63,949 nt of DNA from Krasilnikovozyma curviuscula (taxonomy: Eukaryota > Basidiomycota > Tremellomycetes > Cystofilobasidiales > Mrakiaceae). Positions 35,105-46,051 of the stretch are shown piece by piece (position 1 is the first letter of the stretch; every line of letters starts with the position of its first letter). A program made the translations under genes and the position numbers. The stretch is taken from positions 1 to 63,949 of the forward strand of contig MVAQ01000117.1 of the NCBI GenBank assembly GCA_014825775.1, in the 5' to 3' direction. A model generated the notes under the pieces. It was not told the DNA's origin, did no database searches, and saw only the letters and a program-made list of their open reading frames with translations.

Positions 35105-37551
35105 CTACAGAGCAGCAGAAGACAAGACGCGCAGTGCTCCCAACACCTTTCTCTCCTGCTCATCGACCACACCCGCCAAAGCATCCGCCTGTGGTTCAGC
35201 AAACACTAGCCCATCCTGTACTTGACAAACCGTTCCATTTGAAGGAGGGTCTCCGTGAGTGAGATACGCCTTGATGATCTTCATCGTGCAGAGCGAGGGG
35301 GAGGCTATGGATGCGTGGCCAGTGCCGTTGTGTATCAGGAGGGAGGCCGAGTCGAGCGTGAAACCAGCCGTCATGCGCACTGCTGAAGAGAGCGGAGTGA
35401 CACTTTTCAAAATGACAAGAAGGTCATTCTGAGTGTTAGAAGGAGTCGAGGGTGGGAGACTAGAGAAGGGGCGGCGTACGGATCAAAGGTGTTGCCCACG
35501 AACAACAATGGGTTTTTTGTCTTCCTCAACCCTTCTTCTCTTGTCCACGGCCCCGCATATCTCTCAAACGGCCTCTCCCTCCAGTCCGCACACGGCAGCA
35601 AGATCATCCTCACAGCTCTCCCAGCATCGTTTCCTCTCGAAACACCCCGCCAACTTGCACCCAGTCATCGAGCGTCATGTTGCCCGCGAAGCCAGAGTCG
35701 CTGCAGATTATCCCGGGCTGGGCGGATGTGTCGTCCCCCAGTCTCGCATCTGATCTGGTTGGCGGGGAAGTAATCCGCATGTTGTTGATAGCCTGGATGA
35801 GGTTAAAAAGAGGCCCTCCGTCGCCGGCAATGGCGAGCGAGAGCATCGTCGCGAATCCCTGCCAAGAAAGCGGGGAGTACAGGATGATGAATATCTAATC
35901 AACGCAGGAGGTTCGATGAAAAGTAAAGAAGAAAAGTAAGTTCATCAACGAAAGTGTCGCCCATGAGGGACTAAGTTATTAAACTACACACCAAGGCGAA
36001 GACATCCGTTTGACTGATGACCCCTCCCGGGCCCTCCGCCGAGTCGTGCACAACCATCGGTTCATCCCACAAGCTTTCTAATAACTGATAAACCCTCAAC
36101 TTTCCCTCGCACCACTGCACTGCCGTCCACTGCCTTGACAAGGGGTGGTGCGAGCGCGCATCGGGTTGGGCCAGCAGCTGCGCACAGACGGTAGAACTCG
36201 TGCAGGGTCTTTGTGTTGTCTTCGAGGGAAGACTTGCCCCATTCGAGGACATCCTTTGTATAGTCACCCGCGTCTGGAGTGGCGAAGTGCGTGTGTCAAT
36301 GAAGGAAAACGATGAAGAGAGATAAGGAGATGGGGGGACCAACGAGAAACGCCATCGAGGACCATTCGCCCCACTCGATCAGGGAACATTGCCGCAAACG
36401 TACTCCCAAGAATTGATCTGAAGAAAGAAGTAGTTTCAACACTGTTACAGTTGTAAACGTGCATATGAGACGCAAACACACGCACCCGTACGAGAAACCC
36501 CAGAAAACCAAGTCCTCCTCGCCCTCTCCGAGTGCATCGAGAATCGCAACCATATCCCTAACAACGAACGCCGTACTGAGACTCTTCTGCTCCTCCTTTG
36601 TGTGCCTAGCGCGGATCTTGGACATGAGGACCGCATTGACCGCCAGTGAGCGAGAGACTTCGCGCTTGTCGAGCGCGTACTACGTAGTTGTCCATCACAC
36701 GAACGCCGCAAAGAAGAAAACAAAACAATTTTTAATACCCACACAAAACGAAGAAAGAAAGAAAGAGCGTACGTTGGACGGATCAGACAGGTTCAAGCCT
36801 TTGATCACGTCGTACCCCATTGTCGGCCAGTAGGGGGCCATGAACACGCTCTTCTCGTAGTTGGAGTCGAACGAGGTGAGCTTGGGTGTAGTGAGGTTGA
36901 TACCCCTCGGGTCGAAGCCGATGATGTCGAAAGCGTCATCGAGGACGAGAGAGAGCGAGGCGCCATAGGACGAGGCGAAAGCCGAGCCTGACCCGCCCGG
37001 ACCTGTAAGGGATAGCAAGGAACTAAGTCAGAATAAAAGCGTCGGACTGAGAGGAGGGGTGTTTAGGTACCTCCTGGGTTGATGAGCTGCAGTAGAGAGC
37101 CACGAGATCGTCCAGGTCAGCACTCGCGTGCGCAATCGGCCAGCCCCAGAAACCATATGCAAGTGCTCACCAGGCTGCCCTTTCTCTCCGTCTGGTTCTT
37201 GGCGGGCCACATCGTCATATACACGATGGCATTCTGACCAGGCACAGGGTCCAGCCAGTTGAGGGGCACGGCGATGGTCGAGCAGAAGACCGTGTGGCTG
37301 TCGTCGCAGTAGGTCCAGTTCAAAGACGACGTCGGGTTCCTGATGAGGACGCCTTTGGCTTGTTTGGTAGATTGATAGATGGCCTTACTATCGTTTTCCT
37401 TTCTGTGTTTCAGGGCCAAGTGGGTGTTGGCAGAGGGCAAGAGAGCAAAGGCAATGATGAATCCGACGACGAGCTTGGACATCATTCCCCAGGATTGGAC
37501 TCGATTTTGATGGTGATACCCTGCAGAGGGGAGCTGCCCCTTGGAACCCAT
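35105..37551 (-). CDS. TAP-type alpha/beta hydrolase (secreted peptidase-like), frameshifted
   Basis: Resembles tripeptidyl-aminopeptidase-like serine hydrolases. Exons: 37171-37551, 37071-37086 (16 nt), 36773-37002, 36486-36679, 36344-36417, about 36116/36131-36273, 35992-36084, 35480-35894, 35105-35402. An N-terminal hydrophobic segment (LVVGFIIAFALLPSA) is a signal or anchor. Catalytic elements: oxyanion loop NPGGPGGSGS, nucleophile elbow GFSYG, acid NTFDP, and His in NGTGHASIASPSLC. Other family marks are LSWQGF and LPCADWRERPFERYAGPW. Two problems: near 36085 an intron or shift is needed (several GT choices give 28-55 nt), and near 35610 the frame ends MLGEL-stop, then resumes one base off at ILLPCADW with no usable splice pair. 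The second is either a sequencing indel or a real inactivating frameshift. Confidence 0.75.
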
Positions 37552-37866
37552 TGCTTTTGTAGAACCTTTGCTTGTTGCTAGCAGAGACGTATTTCCGTCC
37601 TGCCCATATCTCGTTTCGAAGTCGGTTTCATGGGAGGAGGATGTGCAGGCGGTTCGGCTCGCTGTGGCGTTAGGCACGGTTCCTGTCGCTTCCACCGCCC
37701 AGACAACCACAAACAGAGCCACTGCTGCTGCCCTCGGTGACGTATAAAGAGGAGAGGGCTCCGTTCCATCTCCTTCTTCTCTCCAATCCAAATCTCTTAC
37801 CAATTTCATCTCAACGCAGACCAGAAACAGAATAAACAATAAACAATAAACAATAAATAACAAACA
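37552..37866. promoter_or_regulatory. Divergent promoter, hydrolase (-) / small PPSY gene (+)
   Basis: 315 bp between opposing starts. TATAAAGA at 37743 is 124 bp before the + strand ATG and is probably its TATA box. The + strand 5' leader ends with an A-rich 7-bp tandem repeat. Confidence 0.5.
37831..37858 (+). repeat. 7-bp tandem repeat (AATAAAC)4 in a 5' leader
   Basis: Three exact AATAAAC copies and one AATAAAT lie directly before the start codon at 37867. This gives an A-rich, structure-free leader of the kind seen in highly translated fungal genes. Confidence 0.75.
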
Positions 37867-38402
37867 ATGATGTCTGCCGCCGCCGTCCAATCGTCGACCG
37901 CCTTCGACGCTCCACCATCCTACGCCATCCCGCCCTCTTCAACCTCTGCTGACTATCCACCCAACGAGAAGATCTCCTTTGTCAACAGCTCTCAGCCAGA
38001 GGCTCAACAGTCGCAGGTCGTCCGCGTCAGTAAAACGTAAAGTTCCCCCCTTGTTCCATCTCACCTTTGTTCGCCTCTTTTGACGAACGGATCTTTCACT
38101 TTCGTATGTTCATTGGAATGGTGTTGACTACAGCCATGGACACCATCAAGGCTCAGACAGCCTCGTCAAAAACCTCCTGACGTGCCATATCTGCTGTATG
38201 GGCATCGACAAGTTCCGCGTGCGTTTTGTTTCCCTCGTCAACTCAACCTTGCTTATCAGCGCTAAGAGAACACTTTCTATATTCTTGGTATTTGCAGAGC
38301 TGGAGACAGAAACAGGCTGTCCGAAAGGTTGCAGCGGGAGGGAAGGACGAGAACGATGAGTCGGGTGCTGCTGGAACAAGTGAGGTCAAGCGTGCATTGT
38401 AA
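37867..38402 (+). CDS. Small protein with N-terminal PPSY motif and Cys pair
   Basis: Exons 37867-38036, 38134-38218 and 38298-38402 close in phase to give 119 residues. The N-terminus (AFDAPPSYAIPPSS) carries a PPxY motif, the ligand of WW domains such as those of Nedd4/Rsp5 ubiquitin ligases. The middle has GHHQGSDSLVKNLLTCHICCMGIDKFRS with three closely spaced cysteines, followed by a basic then acidic tail ending EVKRAL. There is no signal peptide. The promoter (TATA box, A-rich leader) suggests strong or inducible expression. The family is not recognised. The next gene on the same strand starts with a closely similar motif. Confidence 0.7.
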
Positions 38403-38844
38403 ACCATTCCTTTCTTTCTTTCGTTTTTCTTTTTGGAAGTAGGCGATCAGTAATAGCGACACATATCTATGTATGATTTTCAAAATTCTTCATATGAACC
38501 CAAGAAATGCAAGTGGACAAAGACTCTTATAAGGGAGAGAGATGTCTCGCCAGGGAGGAATACTAAGAGGAGAAACGACGGAGAGACGGAGAAACTTTGC
38601 TTGACCACGGCCAACACTCGCTCGCCGTTAACCAAACATGACGTTTATTAGCTCAGTTAGCTCATTGAAAGGTTCACGTTTTAGCTGACGCTTTTCTTGG
38701 CCTTCTTTCCATTTCTGTTCGGGTCTCATTAGCGTTGTGGCGTGCGTTCGAGAAACGTCACCATTGAGCAAGCACGGCTCGGGTCGCTTTGGGAGGGGTT
38801 GGCTCGCCATCGCCTTGACAATTAAACAAAGGCAAAGAAAGCCC

Positions 38845-38852
38845 TATAAAAA
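38845..38852 (+). promoter_or_regulatory. TATA box of the YbjQ-like gene
   Basis: TATAAAAA lies 88 bp before the ATG at 38933, followed by a pyrimidine-rich leader (TCTTCTTTCTTCTTCGTCTC), a typical strong fungal core promoter. The rest of 38403-38932 holds no gene. Confidence 0.55.
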
Positions 38853-38932
38853 GAGAGATCGAAGGACGTCTTCTTTCTTCTTCGTCTCCTTCTACAATCA
38901 ATAACATCAACTCGTCTGCACCAAAAGACACT

Positions 38933-39594
38933 ATGTCTTCATCTTCCATCGACGCCCCACCTTCATACGATCTTCCCGTCACCACCGCCTTCGAGTTACC
39001 AGGTGAGAAAAGACCTCCCCTTTTCCACTCACTCCTCTCCCTCTGAATTCTTGCTCATATTGACTGATAAGTACAAATCTGTGGTGAATCATTAGGGTTT
39101 GAAACCGTCCAGATCCTTGGTCGTGAGTCGCTTGATCTTACTACCATGGTTCCACCTACCAGCTCTCTGACTTCCTCGGTCCATCGTTTACACCCATTGT
39201 TCTCACAGCGGTTTTTGGCATCATGGTCCGCTCACGAGGGTTCGGACCCACGATGGGCGCGGCTTTCAAGTCCTTCGCGTGTGTCCTCCTCTTCCCACCT
39301 ACTTGCCGTTTTCTGATCCCACTAACCTCCTTTCCCATACTGTTGAATTCGGTGGATAGTGGTGGTGAGCTCAAGGCTCTCTCCAAGAACCTGGAAGATG
39401 CGCGGTACGAGTGCATGAAGCGGCTCGTGGACCAGGCGAAGGCCAAACCTGGCTGCAGCGGCATCATCGCGTTCAAGTTCGACACATCGACGAACGAGTT
39501 TGGGACGGAAGTGTGTGCGTATGGAACGGCGGTCAGGGCCGTGCCGAAAGGGAATGGCGTCATAGTCGGCGGTGGGGAGCAAAAGGCATTTTAG
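38933..39594 (+). CDS. UPF0145/YbjQ-like protein with PPSY N-terminus
   Basis: Exons 38933-39002, 39096-39122 (27 nt), 39209-39278 and 39360-39594 close in phase, 133 residues. From residue ~25 it follows the YbjQ (UPF0145, PF01906-type) pattern: ETVQILGPVFGIMVRSRGFG, then GGELKALSKNLEDARYECM and GCSGIIAFKFDTS, then EFGTEVCAYGTAVRAVP. YbjQ proteins form pentamers and are called putative heavy-metal-binding, but their activity is not established. The first ~24 residues (SSIDAPPSYDLP) are a fungal addition matching the upstream gene's N-terminus and carrying a PPxY motif. The family is mostly bacterial, so an ancient transfer is possible, but four introns and normal codon use argue against a recent one. 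Confidence 0.8.
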
Positions 39595-40057
39595 AGGCTG
39601 TTGTCATATGTCGCTCGCACCCTTGCGTCGCACCTTCTGATCTGATCTCACTTTATTTGACGCATCTATTGGTTCAATAGCTATGTGTTGTGCGCTGGCT
39701 TTGACGAAGCAAGTGTAACTGTACAAAGATGGCATTGCAAATTATGCCGGCCAACTGGACAAAAACTTGTCCGACACAGACAACTCCGACAACCCAATCG
39801 TTTATTCTCGAAATTTTGATAGCTTGGAGCAGATCCGGATGGTCCGCTTCGTCAGGGAAGGGGTCGAATTTAGAAGAAACAATGCTGGTGTTGTGTTAGC
39901 CTTGCCTTCATCCAATGGATCCTTGTGACGTTTTTCATTCCTTGTTCACAAGAATCACGACTTAATCATAAGCCAGTGGTTAGTGGGACCACAATCAAAT
40001 GACATAACTTAGCACCAATACAAAACTTAAACCGCCGCTTCTAGTAAGTATCGCCGT
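39595..40057. other. Convergent intergenic region
   Basis: About 460 bp between the YbjQ-like stop and the stop of the minus-strand transcription factor. No gene, RNA or repeat seen. Confidence 0.4.
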
Positions 40058-43000
40058 TTATGTCGCCCTCGAAAAGTCATCACCACTATAACTAGAACTT
40101 TCTACATCCTTAGTCGGTGTCAGACCAAAGCTCCCAAACGGTGAAAGGCTCGCCCCACTGCCGTTCTCATACGGCGGTGGCTCGATCAACGATGTTGAAA
40201 AAGGTGATAAAGCTGAGGTTGTGGTGCCGTTAGCCATGCTGTTGGGGTTTCCGATGATATTATGCTGAGAGGATGAGGAAGTGTTAGCCGCGGAAGCTGC
40301 TGCTGCTGCCATTTGTGCTTTTTGGAAAATGACGGCTTCGATCTCGTTGGCCGTAGCGAAGGCGTCTGAGAAGCACAAAGGGAAGAGAGCGTAAGTATCT
40401 CCGTTTTAGTAAAAAGAAAAATCACTCACTCTCGTATGAATATCCATACTGGCGAAGACCTTGAACGCAAGCCTGGGCCTCCTGTCGCCCTTCGGTTGCC
40501 AGCAACTTTCCAGCCTCCCGGAGACCGAACTGAAGGGTATTTGGATCCAATCGCAGGTACCCATTTGCAGCAAGAACAACAGACTATCACATATTGTGTA
40601 ACTTGTCAGTGCTATGACTAAACCCAATGTAGCAGATGATGAACGTACAAGGGCGGAGATCCTCAGCGCCGCATGAAGACCTTCACTAGCAAATTTTTGG
40701 ATGAGTTCTTGTGACTCCTCATGAGTACCTTGACCCGCTGACAAAGACAAGCGGTTCTCGAGAACACCATAGTCGCTGATAGCGTGGTGAATGGCAATCC
40801 AGAGGACATGATAGTTCGTGTCGCTCGAACCTGGAACGACGGAGAAATTAGTCGAGCAAGATAATGGAAAATAAATTCATGTTGACTCACAAGCAGACAC
40901 AGCATTCACAAATTCCCAAGTAGACGGCCAGACTGTCGGTACCCCAACGTGCGGTAAATGGACTTCTCTCCAATTGGCCAGGGCATCATAGAGGTTTCTC
41001 AGAGCAGCGCATGAAATACCATTCGCTTCGTTCATTGGACTCCACAGGAGGTTTCCAATTAGCCGAGAGGTGATACCAAGTGCGTGTGAGGCGCTGAGCC
41101 ACATGCCGTGCTAGAAGACAATCGAATATGAGCAGAGATGGAAGATTAGCAAGATTTGCTGGGTCGTGCTTACCTCTTTATCGTTTACTGTTGATTGAGA
41201 CAGGTCCGAAGGTCCTTTTCCAAAAAAATCAAGGTTGGAAGCAAGGAACACAGACGGTCCTATGTCGTAATCATCGTCTCGTCTACACAAAGGAACAGAT
41301 AGGGTCAGTCCTCGTTGTCGTATTCAGTCTGAAAAGTTGAAAAATCCTACAGAATCGGTCGTCGTCTCGCAATACAAGACATCATTCCGTCATTTATGCT
41401 AGCTCTGAGTTGGGAAGAAAGGGCGAGAAGAAAAAGTTGTCAGAACGACCGCGTCCTTAGAGAAACAAACACCTGGGACAGTCCTCACAACCACCAAGCG
41501 AGCAGATAGCTTCTTTTCTCCTGAGGATCAGCAATCCTCACCACCATGTCTTGACGATTCATTCCGAGCTCCATCAGGTGCTTTATTGCAGCTGTTGTCC
41601 AAAAAGATTTACAGCCCAAAAAGTCGTATTGGTTCACTGAAATGGAATGCCGTATCAGCAACCTACACCAAAGCCGGAACAAAAAAAAATTATTCACTAC
41701 TCAGCAATGGTTCCATTAGTAAACAAGCCTGTATGTTGTCAATACAAGCAACCCGATGGACCTTCAGCAGGTCACAGACTTCCATTGCGCGGATAATCAG
41801 CATCTTGCCCAAACGGCTTCGTTTCTCGCCCATAAATTCGCGGTCAGAGACAATGGTGTCGTGTTCAGAGAACTTGGCACCCCAAGCGAGGGCTACAGCG
41901 AGGATGGCTGGATGCGGTGGAGCGACGGTTGGTGACGAGGAAGAAAACGGTGAGGAGGACGCTAGGAATTGGGATCTGAACGTCTTTTCGTAGAGTAGAG
42001 GCATTCTGATGTGAACGACACCAAAAAACCTGAAAGAATTTCGAATGCTACAGTATTAGTTTAGGCTTCTACATCACGAGGGTCGAGTACTTACGTTTCT
42101 AGCAGATCCGTTGCGAGACTCGAGTCGCAAGCAATTCACCCGGTCAGCCACTAGCGCATCAAACCTCAAATTGTTACCAACTCACTCTATTCTAGCTGCC
42201 TCATCATCCATCAACGCCAGATGTGCCATACTAGGCTGTGCTCCAAAGACAGCTTCATATCCACCTCGATCGACAGGCGAGTAGTACAGGTTCGAGTCGT
42301 GGTAACCACCGATTTCTTTTCCTCTAGTCACGTTTGTCGGATAGAAGATATATTCCAGTAGGGATCCTAAGGGCGATGAGGATGTAGCTATGGGTTGTCG
42401 AATCTTTGGTTCAGATTGTTTTCTAGTCGATAGCTCGGTCAGCATGAAGCATGAAGAGGTAGTCGCAGGCAGGAAATATTTACTTACAATAATGTTGATA
42501 TCGACGACGTTGGTATCCAAGGTGAAGGAACAGCAGGTTGTTGGTGCTGGTGAAGTCTCGACTGAGGAACAGGCGGTGGATCCATTGAGTTGAGTTTCCT
42601 CTTCTTCGTTGCTGCTGCTAACCCGTCTGCATCGTCTACCTGGTGTTGATGAGACCCATTAGTGTCTTTATTGGTCTTTGAAGGGCCAGCTATTCCATCT
42701 CCATCCGCTGCCAACTGCTCTTTGTTCTTAGTTCGAGACCTGTCCTTGTTCGCTAACGACGTCACGTAGTGGTCCCTAAAGGCAAGAAAGGGACGCACAA
42801 TGAGCTTCTTATTCCTCAAAGCTCGACAATTAAACAGATGGAAGATGTCACGTACGTGCACTGATAATTCTTCGATTCGCAGTGGACACATCGAGCTTGC
42901 CCAGCCTCCCTGAGGCAACGAATCTTTCTCGACCCTACGAAGCGACGAAGCCAGTTGATCAGTAGTACAACATAAACAAATATTTACAAGCTCAAAACTG

Positions 43001-43156
43001 ACTGCAGCTGTCGCAAGCGATGTTCTGTTTCCTCTGGGAGGCTGGTACATTCCCTCGCGTGGCCTGTGGAGGTTGAGGCTTCTTCAGTTTAGAAGGCCCT
43101 GCTGCAGCTGCTGACGCCTGTAGGATAGCTGGAACTTCTGGTACAGACTCAGACAT
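40058..43156 (-). CDS. Zn2Cys6 fungal transcription factor (13 exons)
   Basis: Exons: 43003-43156, 42856-42934, 42488-42775, 42186-42422, 42095-42118 (24 nt), 41701-42029, 41489-41636, 41351-41404, 41174-41282, 40891-41110, 40649-40830, 40430-40583, 40058-40365; 761 residues with all phases closing. The zinc cluster (residues 48-77) reads C-DS-C-RSRKIR-C-LREAGQAR-C-VH-C-ESKNYQ-C. The regulatory domain (fungal_trans type) has SLLEYIFYPTNV, DLATDLLETFFGVVHIRMPLLY, HPAILAVALAWGAKFS, YDFLGCKSFWTTAAIKHLME, LNRQ/DPQEKRSYLLAWWL-type text and RRRPILRDDDYDIG. The C-terminus is Ala/Ser-rich and disordered. It lacks recognisable partner genes next to it, so targets are unknown. Confidence 0.9.
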
Positions 43157-43503
43157 GAAAAGGCTTTTGCTGTTCGGGGGGAACGGAAGTTGTGGTTCGA
43201 GAGACACCGTAGTTGCTTTCTTCTGTCGGATCCTCGAATGTCATTGCCACGGAACCGCAGAGGCAGAAAACAAAATGACAAGAAAACTCGCAGTGCTGTT
43301 ACTATTACTTCTTCATGTGTCAATAGCGATGGGCAGGGTGAATAAGCAGGATGAATAAGTTATTAATGACTACGATACATTCTCTACAAAGCAGCTAGCG
43401 AGCAAAATTAGAATACAGAAAAACAGCACGCACTGCGCGGGAAGAAAAAGCGCATTGAAGCTATTTGGCCTTCGAAACCCGGCCGTGCTCTGGCAACTTC
43501 GTT
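43157..43503. other. Promoter region of the transcription factor at 43156
   Basis: About 350 bp between the TF start and the stop of the disordered-protein gene, both minus strand. No gene or clear element seen. Confidence 0.35.
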
Positions 43504-45626
43504 CTAATCGAACAAATCCTTCTTTCCATTTTCGCCAACTTCCTTAGCACTGCCCAGGCCAACGGGAGGAGCGACCCTCGTACCTCGCCCACGGATGCTG
43601 ATTCCTCCTCCCGGGTCATTTTTCCCAGTCGTGTTAGCGCCAAGCGTACGCTGTAAAAAGTTCGTGTTGACAGCAGGACGTTTGTGCTCTTTCGGAGGTT
43701 GCCTGCTTCTCTGCGATTGGAAGGAGTTAGGAGGTTGTGGAGATGGGGACGGTTGCTTTTGTTGTTGAGAGGGTAAGCCATCTGCAAACAGATCAGGTTT
43801 CGGGGTTGGAGGTGCTGGATGTGGACGGTGATGAAGCGATTGACGAGGTTGGTTTTTAGGGTGCCCACCAGGCCGTCTCGCACCGAGTAGAGGTGGATTT
43901 TGACGTGGACCTGGAGGAAGATGAGAATGATTACGGAGATGGGATGGTGAATCCACTGATAGAGAGGGTGATGATGTGGTTGTAGCGAAGAGTTCTCGAA
44001 CTACTGGCACCGGTGGTGCAGATGACGGCGGTTCTAATGGTGCAGGAAGAGTGGCAGACGATTTAGACCAAGCGGGTGTTTTCTGAGTCACTGTCGATTC
44101 GTCAACTAAATGAAAGCAAATCGCAAATGAAAGTCAAAAGAAATTCTTCTGTCAATAATTTCAGAAAGTTAAACCTTGGACTTACCACCGTTAACGTCAA
44201 GGCTGACACCCCACTCGTCCAGATCGGGCAAATCCTCCTCCTCGTCCCCACTCTCGATAGTCCAATCAATTCCTGTAGAATGTTTACTCCTTCCCGTATC
44301 AGGAGTTTCAGAAACCGAATCTTCGATAGTTGTGGTTTTCTTCTCTGGCGTCCTGGGTTCGACTGATCCAACGGGTGCAACGTCTACTTCTGATATTGCG
44401 GGCTGACCACATGCGATAATTTCAGGAATTTCAGCTGCTGTTGATGGTGGTAAGGGAGTAGGTGAGCCTTCAGGGGAATCTGGAACGGCGGGTGGTCGAG
44501 GTAACGATCTTGATACGCTCCTCTTGGGCGCTGGTGGTCGTGTTGACGGGTGAGGCTTCGCTGGTGTCGATGACGCGTCGAGAGAGACAGATTGAATCAT
44601 GACTTCAATTTGAAGCATTGTCTCTGGATCCTCCTTTTCATCCACATCCCCGTCTTCGAGCTCGTCGTCGCCTTCCTCTTCTTCTTCTGGTTTCCGCGGC
44701 GGAATTGGTGATGGCAAAGCTTCTGATTTTGCTTCGTACGATTTACTAGTGCTATTGCTAACGGTTTGGCTGCTGTCAACAAAAGAATTCTCCTTCGGAT
44801 TCCACAGCTTGTGGATCGTACCCAGCGCGCCCTTCGGCGGCCAATCGTCATTTAGCGGAGCCGATGTAGCTGAAGTAGTCACAGGAGAGGACGAAGACAA
44901 AGTTGCTGATGATGGTGAAGGGGGGACAACGGCCGCAACTTCAAAGCCACCAGCCTTCGGATCCCAAAGTTTATGTATTACGCCTAAGGGGATCTTCTTC
45001 GGTGGCCATGAATCGTCGTTGTTGTTGTTCGAGGCTACAGATTGTCTTCTAGACTGTGAGACTTGTGGAGGTGGTGGTGGTGGTGGTGAAGTTGCTCCAT
45101 TAGCTTGACCTTTGTGACTAATACTGGGTCTCGGAGACTTCGTTCGACTTTTGGGCTTGGAATTGTTGCTGCTGCTGCCGTTGCTATTCACCTGGGGTTG
45201 AGAAGGTACTGAGTTGCTACTAGGGGTTGTGTGCTGTTGCTGGGGTCGCTGTTGACCATCTTTGGCATCAGTCGAGTCTGCCAAATTTTGTTGAGCTTGT
45301 TTGCCCTTGTGTTTGTTTCTGGGGCCTCTGCTTTTGTGAGAGACCACTCTGGGAGCATCAGATTGTAAAATAGAAGCATCGGCTGACAAGAAAGGTACTG
45401 CTGTCGTCGATGTTGGTGCTACAGATGGAACTGGAGGACGAGGGGTGATCAAGGGTGCGGCGGCGGCGGGAGGAAGGACAGGTTTCGCTGCTGGTGCTGG
45501 CTGCTTTGTAGCCCATTTCGAAGCGGCAGCTCCTTGGACCGGTGTCACTGGTGTATCATTTACTGCTTGTGCTGGAGGAGCTGGTGTCGGGGAGGGTTTG
45601 GCCCATCGAGAGGCAGAGGAACTCAT
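43504..45626 (-). CDS. Disordered protein with two WPPK...HKLW repeats
   Basis: Exons 44186-45626 and 43504-44105 (junction GGT G|GTAAGT...TTTAG|TT in phase) give 680 residues. It is almost entirely low-complexity (Pro, Ser, Gln, basic then acidic) with no folded domain. It starts SSSASRWAKP and has a related ASKWATKQP about 30 residues later. The standout is a repeated short motif: DSWPPKKIPLGVIHKLWDPK (about residues 205-224) and DDWPPKGALGTIHKLWNPK about 55 residues on. An acidic patch DEEEDLPDLDEWGVSLDV sits at the exon 1 end, and the tail carries SIRGRGTRVAPPVGL. Repeated Trp motifs in disorder suggest short linear docking sites, possibly for RNA or translation factors (RGRG, acidic W patch). 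The function is unknown. Confidence 0.8.
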
Positions 45627-46051
45627 TCAAAACCTGGCGAACGATCAGTCTGCAGCCTGTCATATACCCAATGCTCCTACTGTCAATACTTACTGAGAGG
45701 ATATGAGATGAATCTGGAGGTCAAATAACTGGTCTTGGAGATCTACAAACGGTTCATTGGAAAGAGAGCAATCTGCTGGCCGCTTGGTGCTAAAGGAAAG
45801 TGAACAGTCGGTGGTGCTGAGATGTAAGTGAAGCTGAGATAAGATAGATAAGATGGGAAGGGAGAGTCCTGAATGAGTTTCGTTTGCTTAAGATAATATG
45901 AGATGGGTGAATGGCGCAGAAATGAATGGGTCAACGTTGGGATCAAGTCAGGCGAGGAGGAACTCAACTTGCTAGCCACACAACGGCGACCCAGCTCCCC
46001 CTTTATTTCTTCTCTCCCCCTCCTTTGTCTCCTTCAGACCAATTTCCCGGC
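45627..46051. promoter_or_regulatory. Divergent promoter, disordered protein (-) / acetyltransferase (+)
   Basis: 425 bp between opposing start codons. The + side ends with a pyrimidine-rich tract (CTTCTCTCCCCCTCCTTTGTCTCC-like) just before ATG 46052. No TATA box is obvious. Confidence 0.4.
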
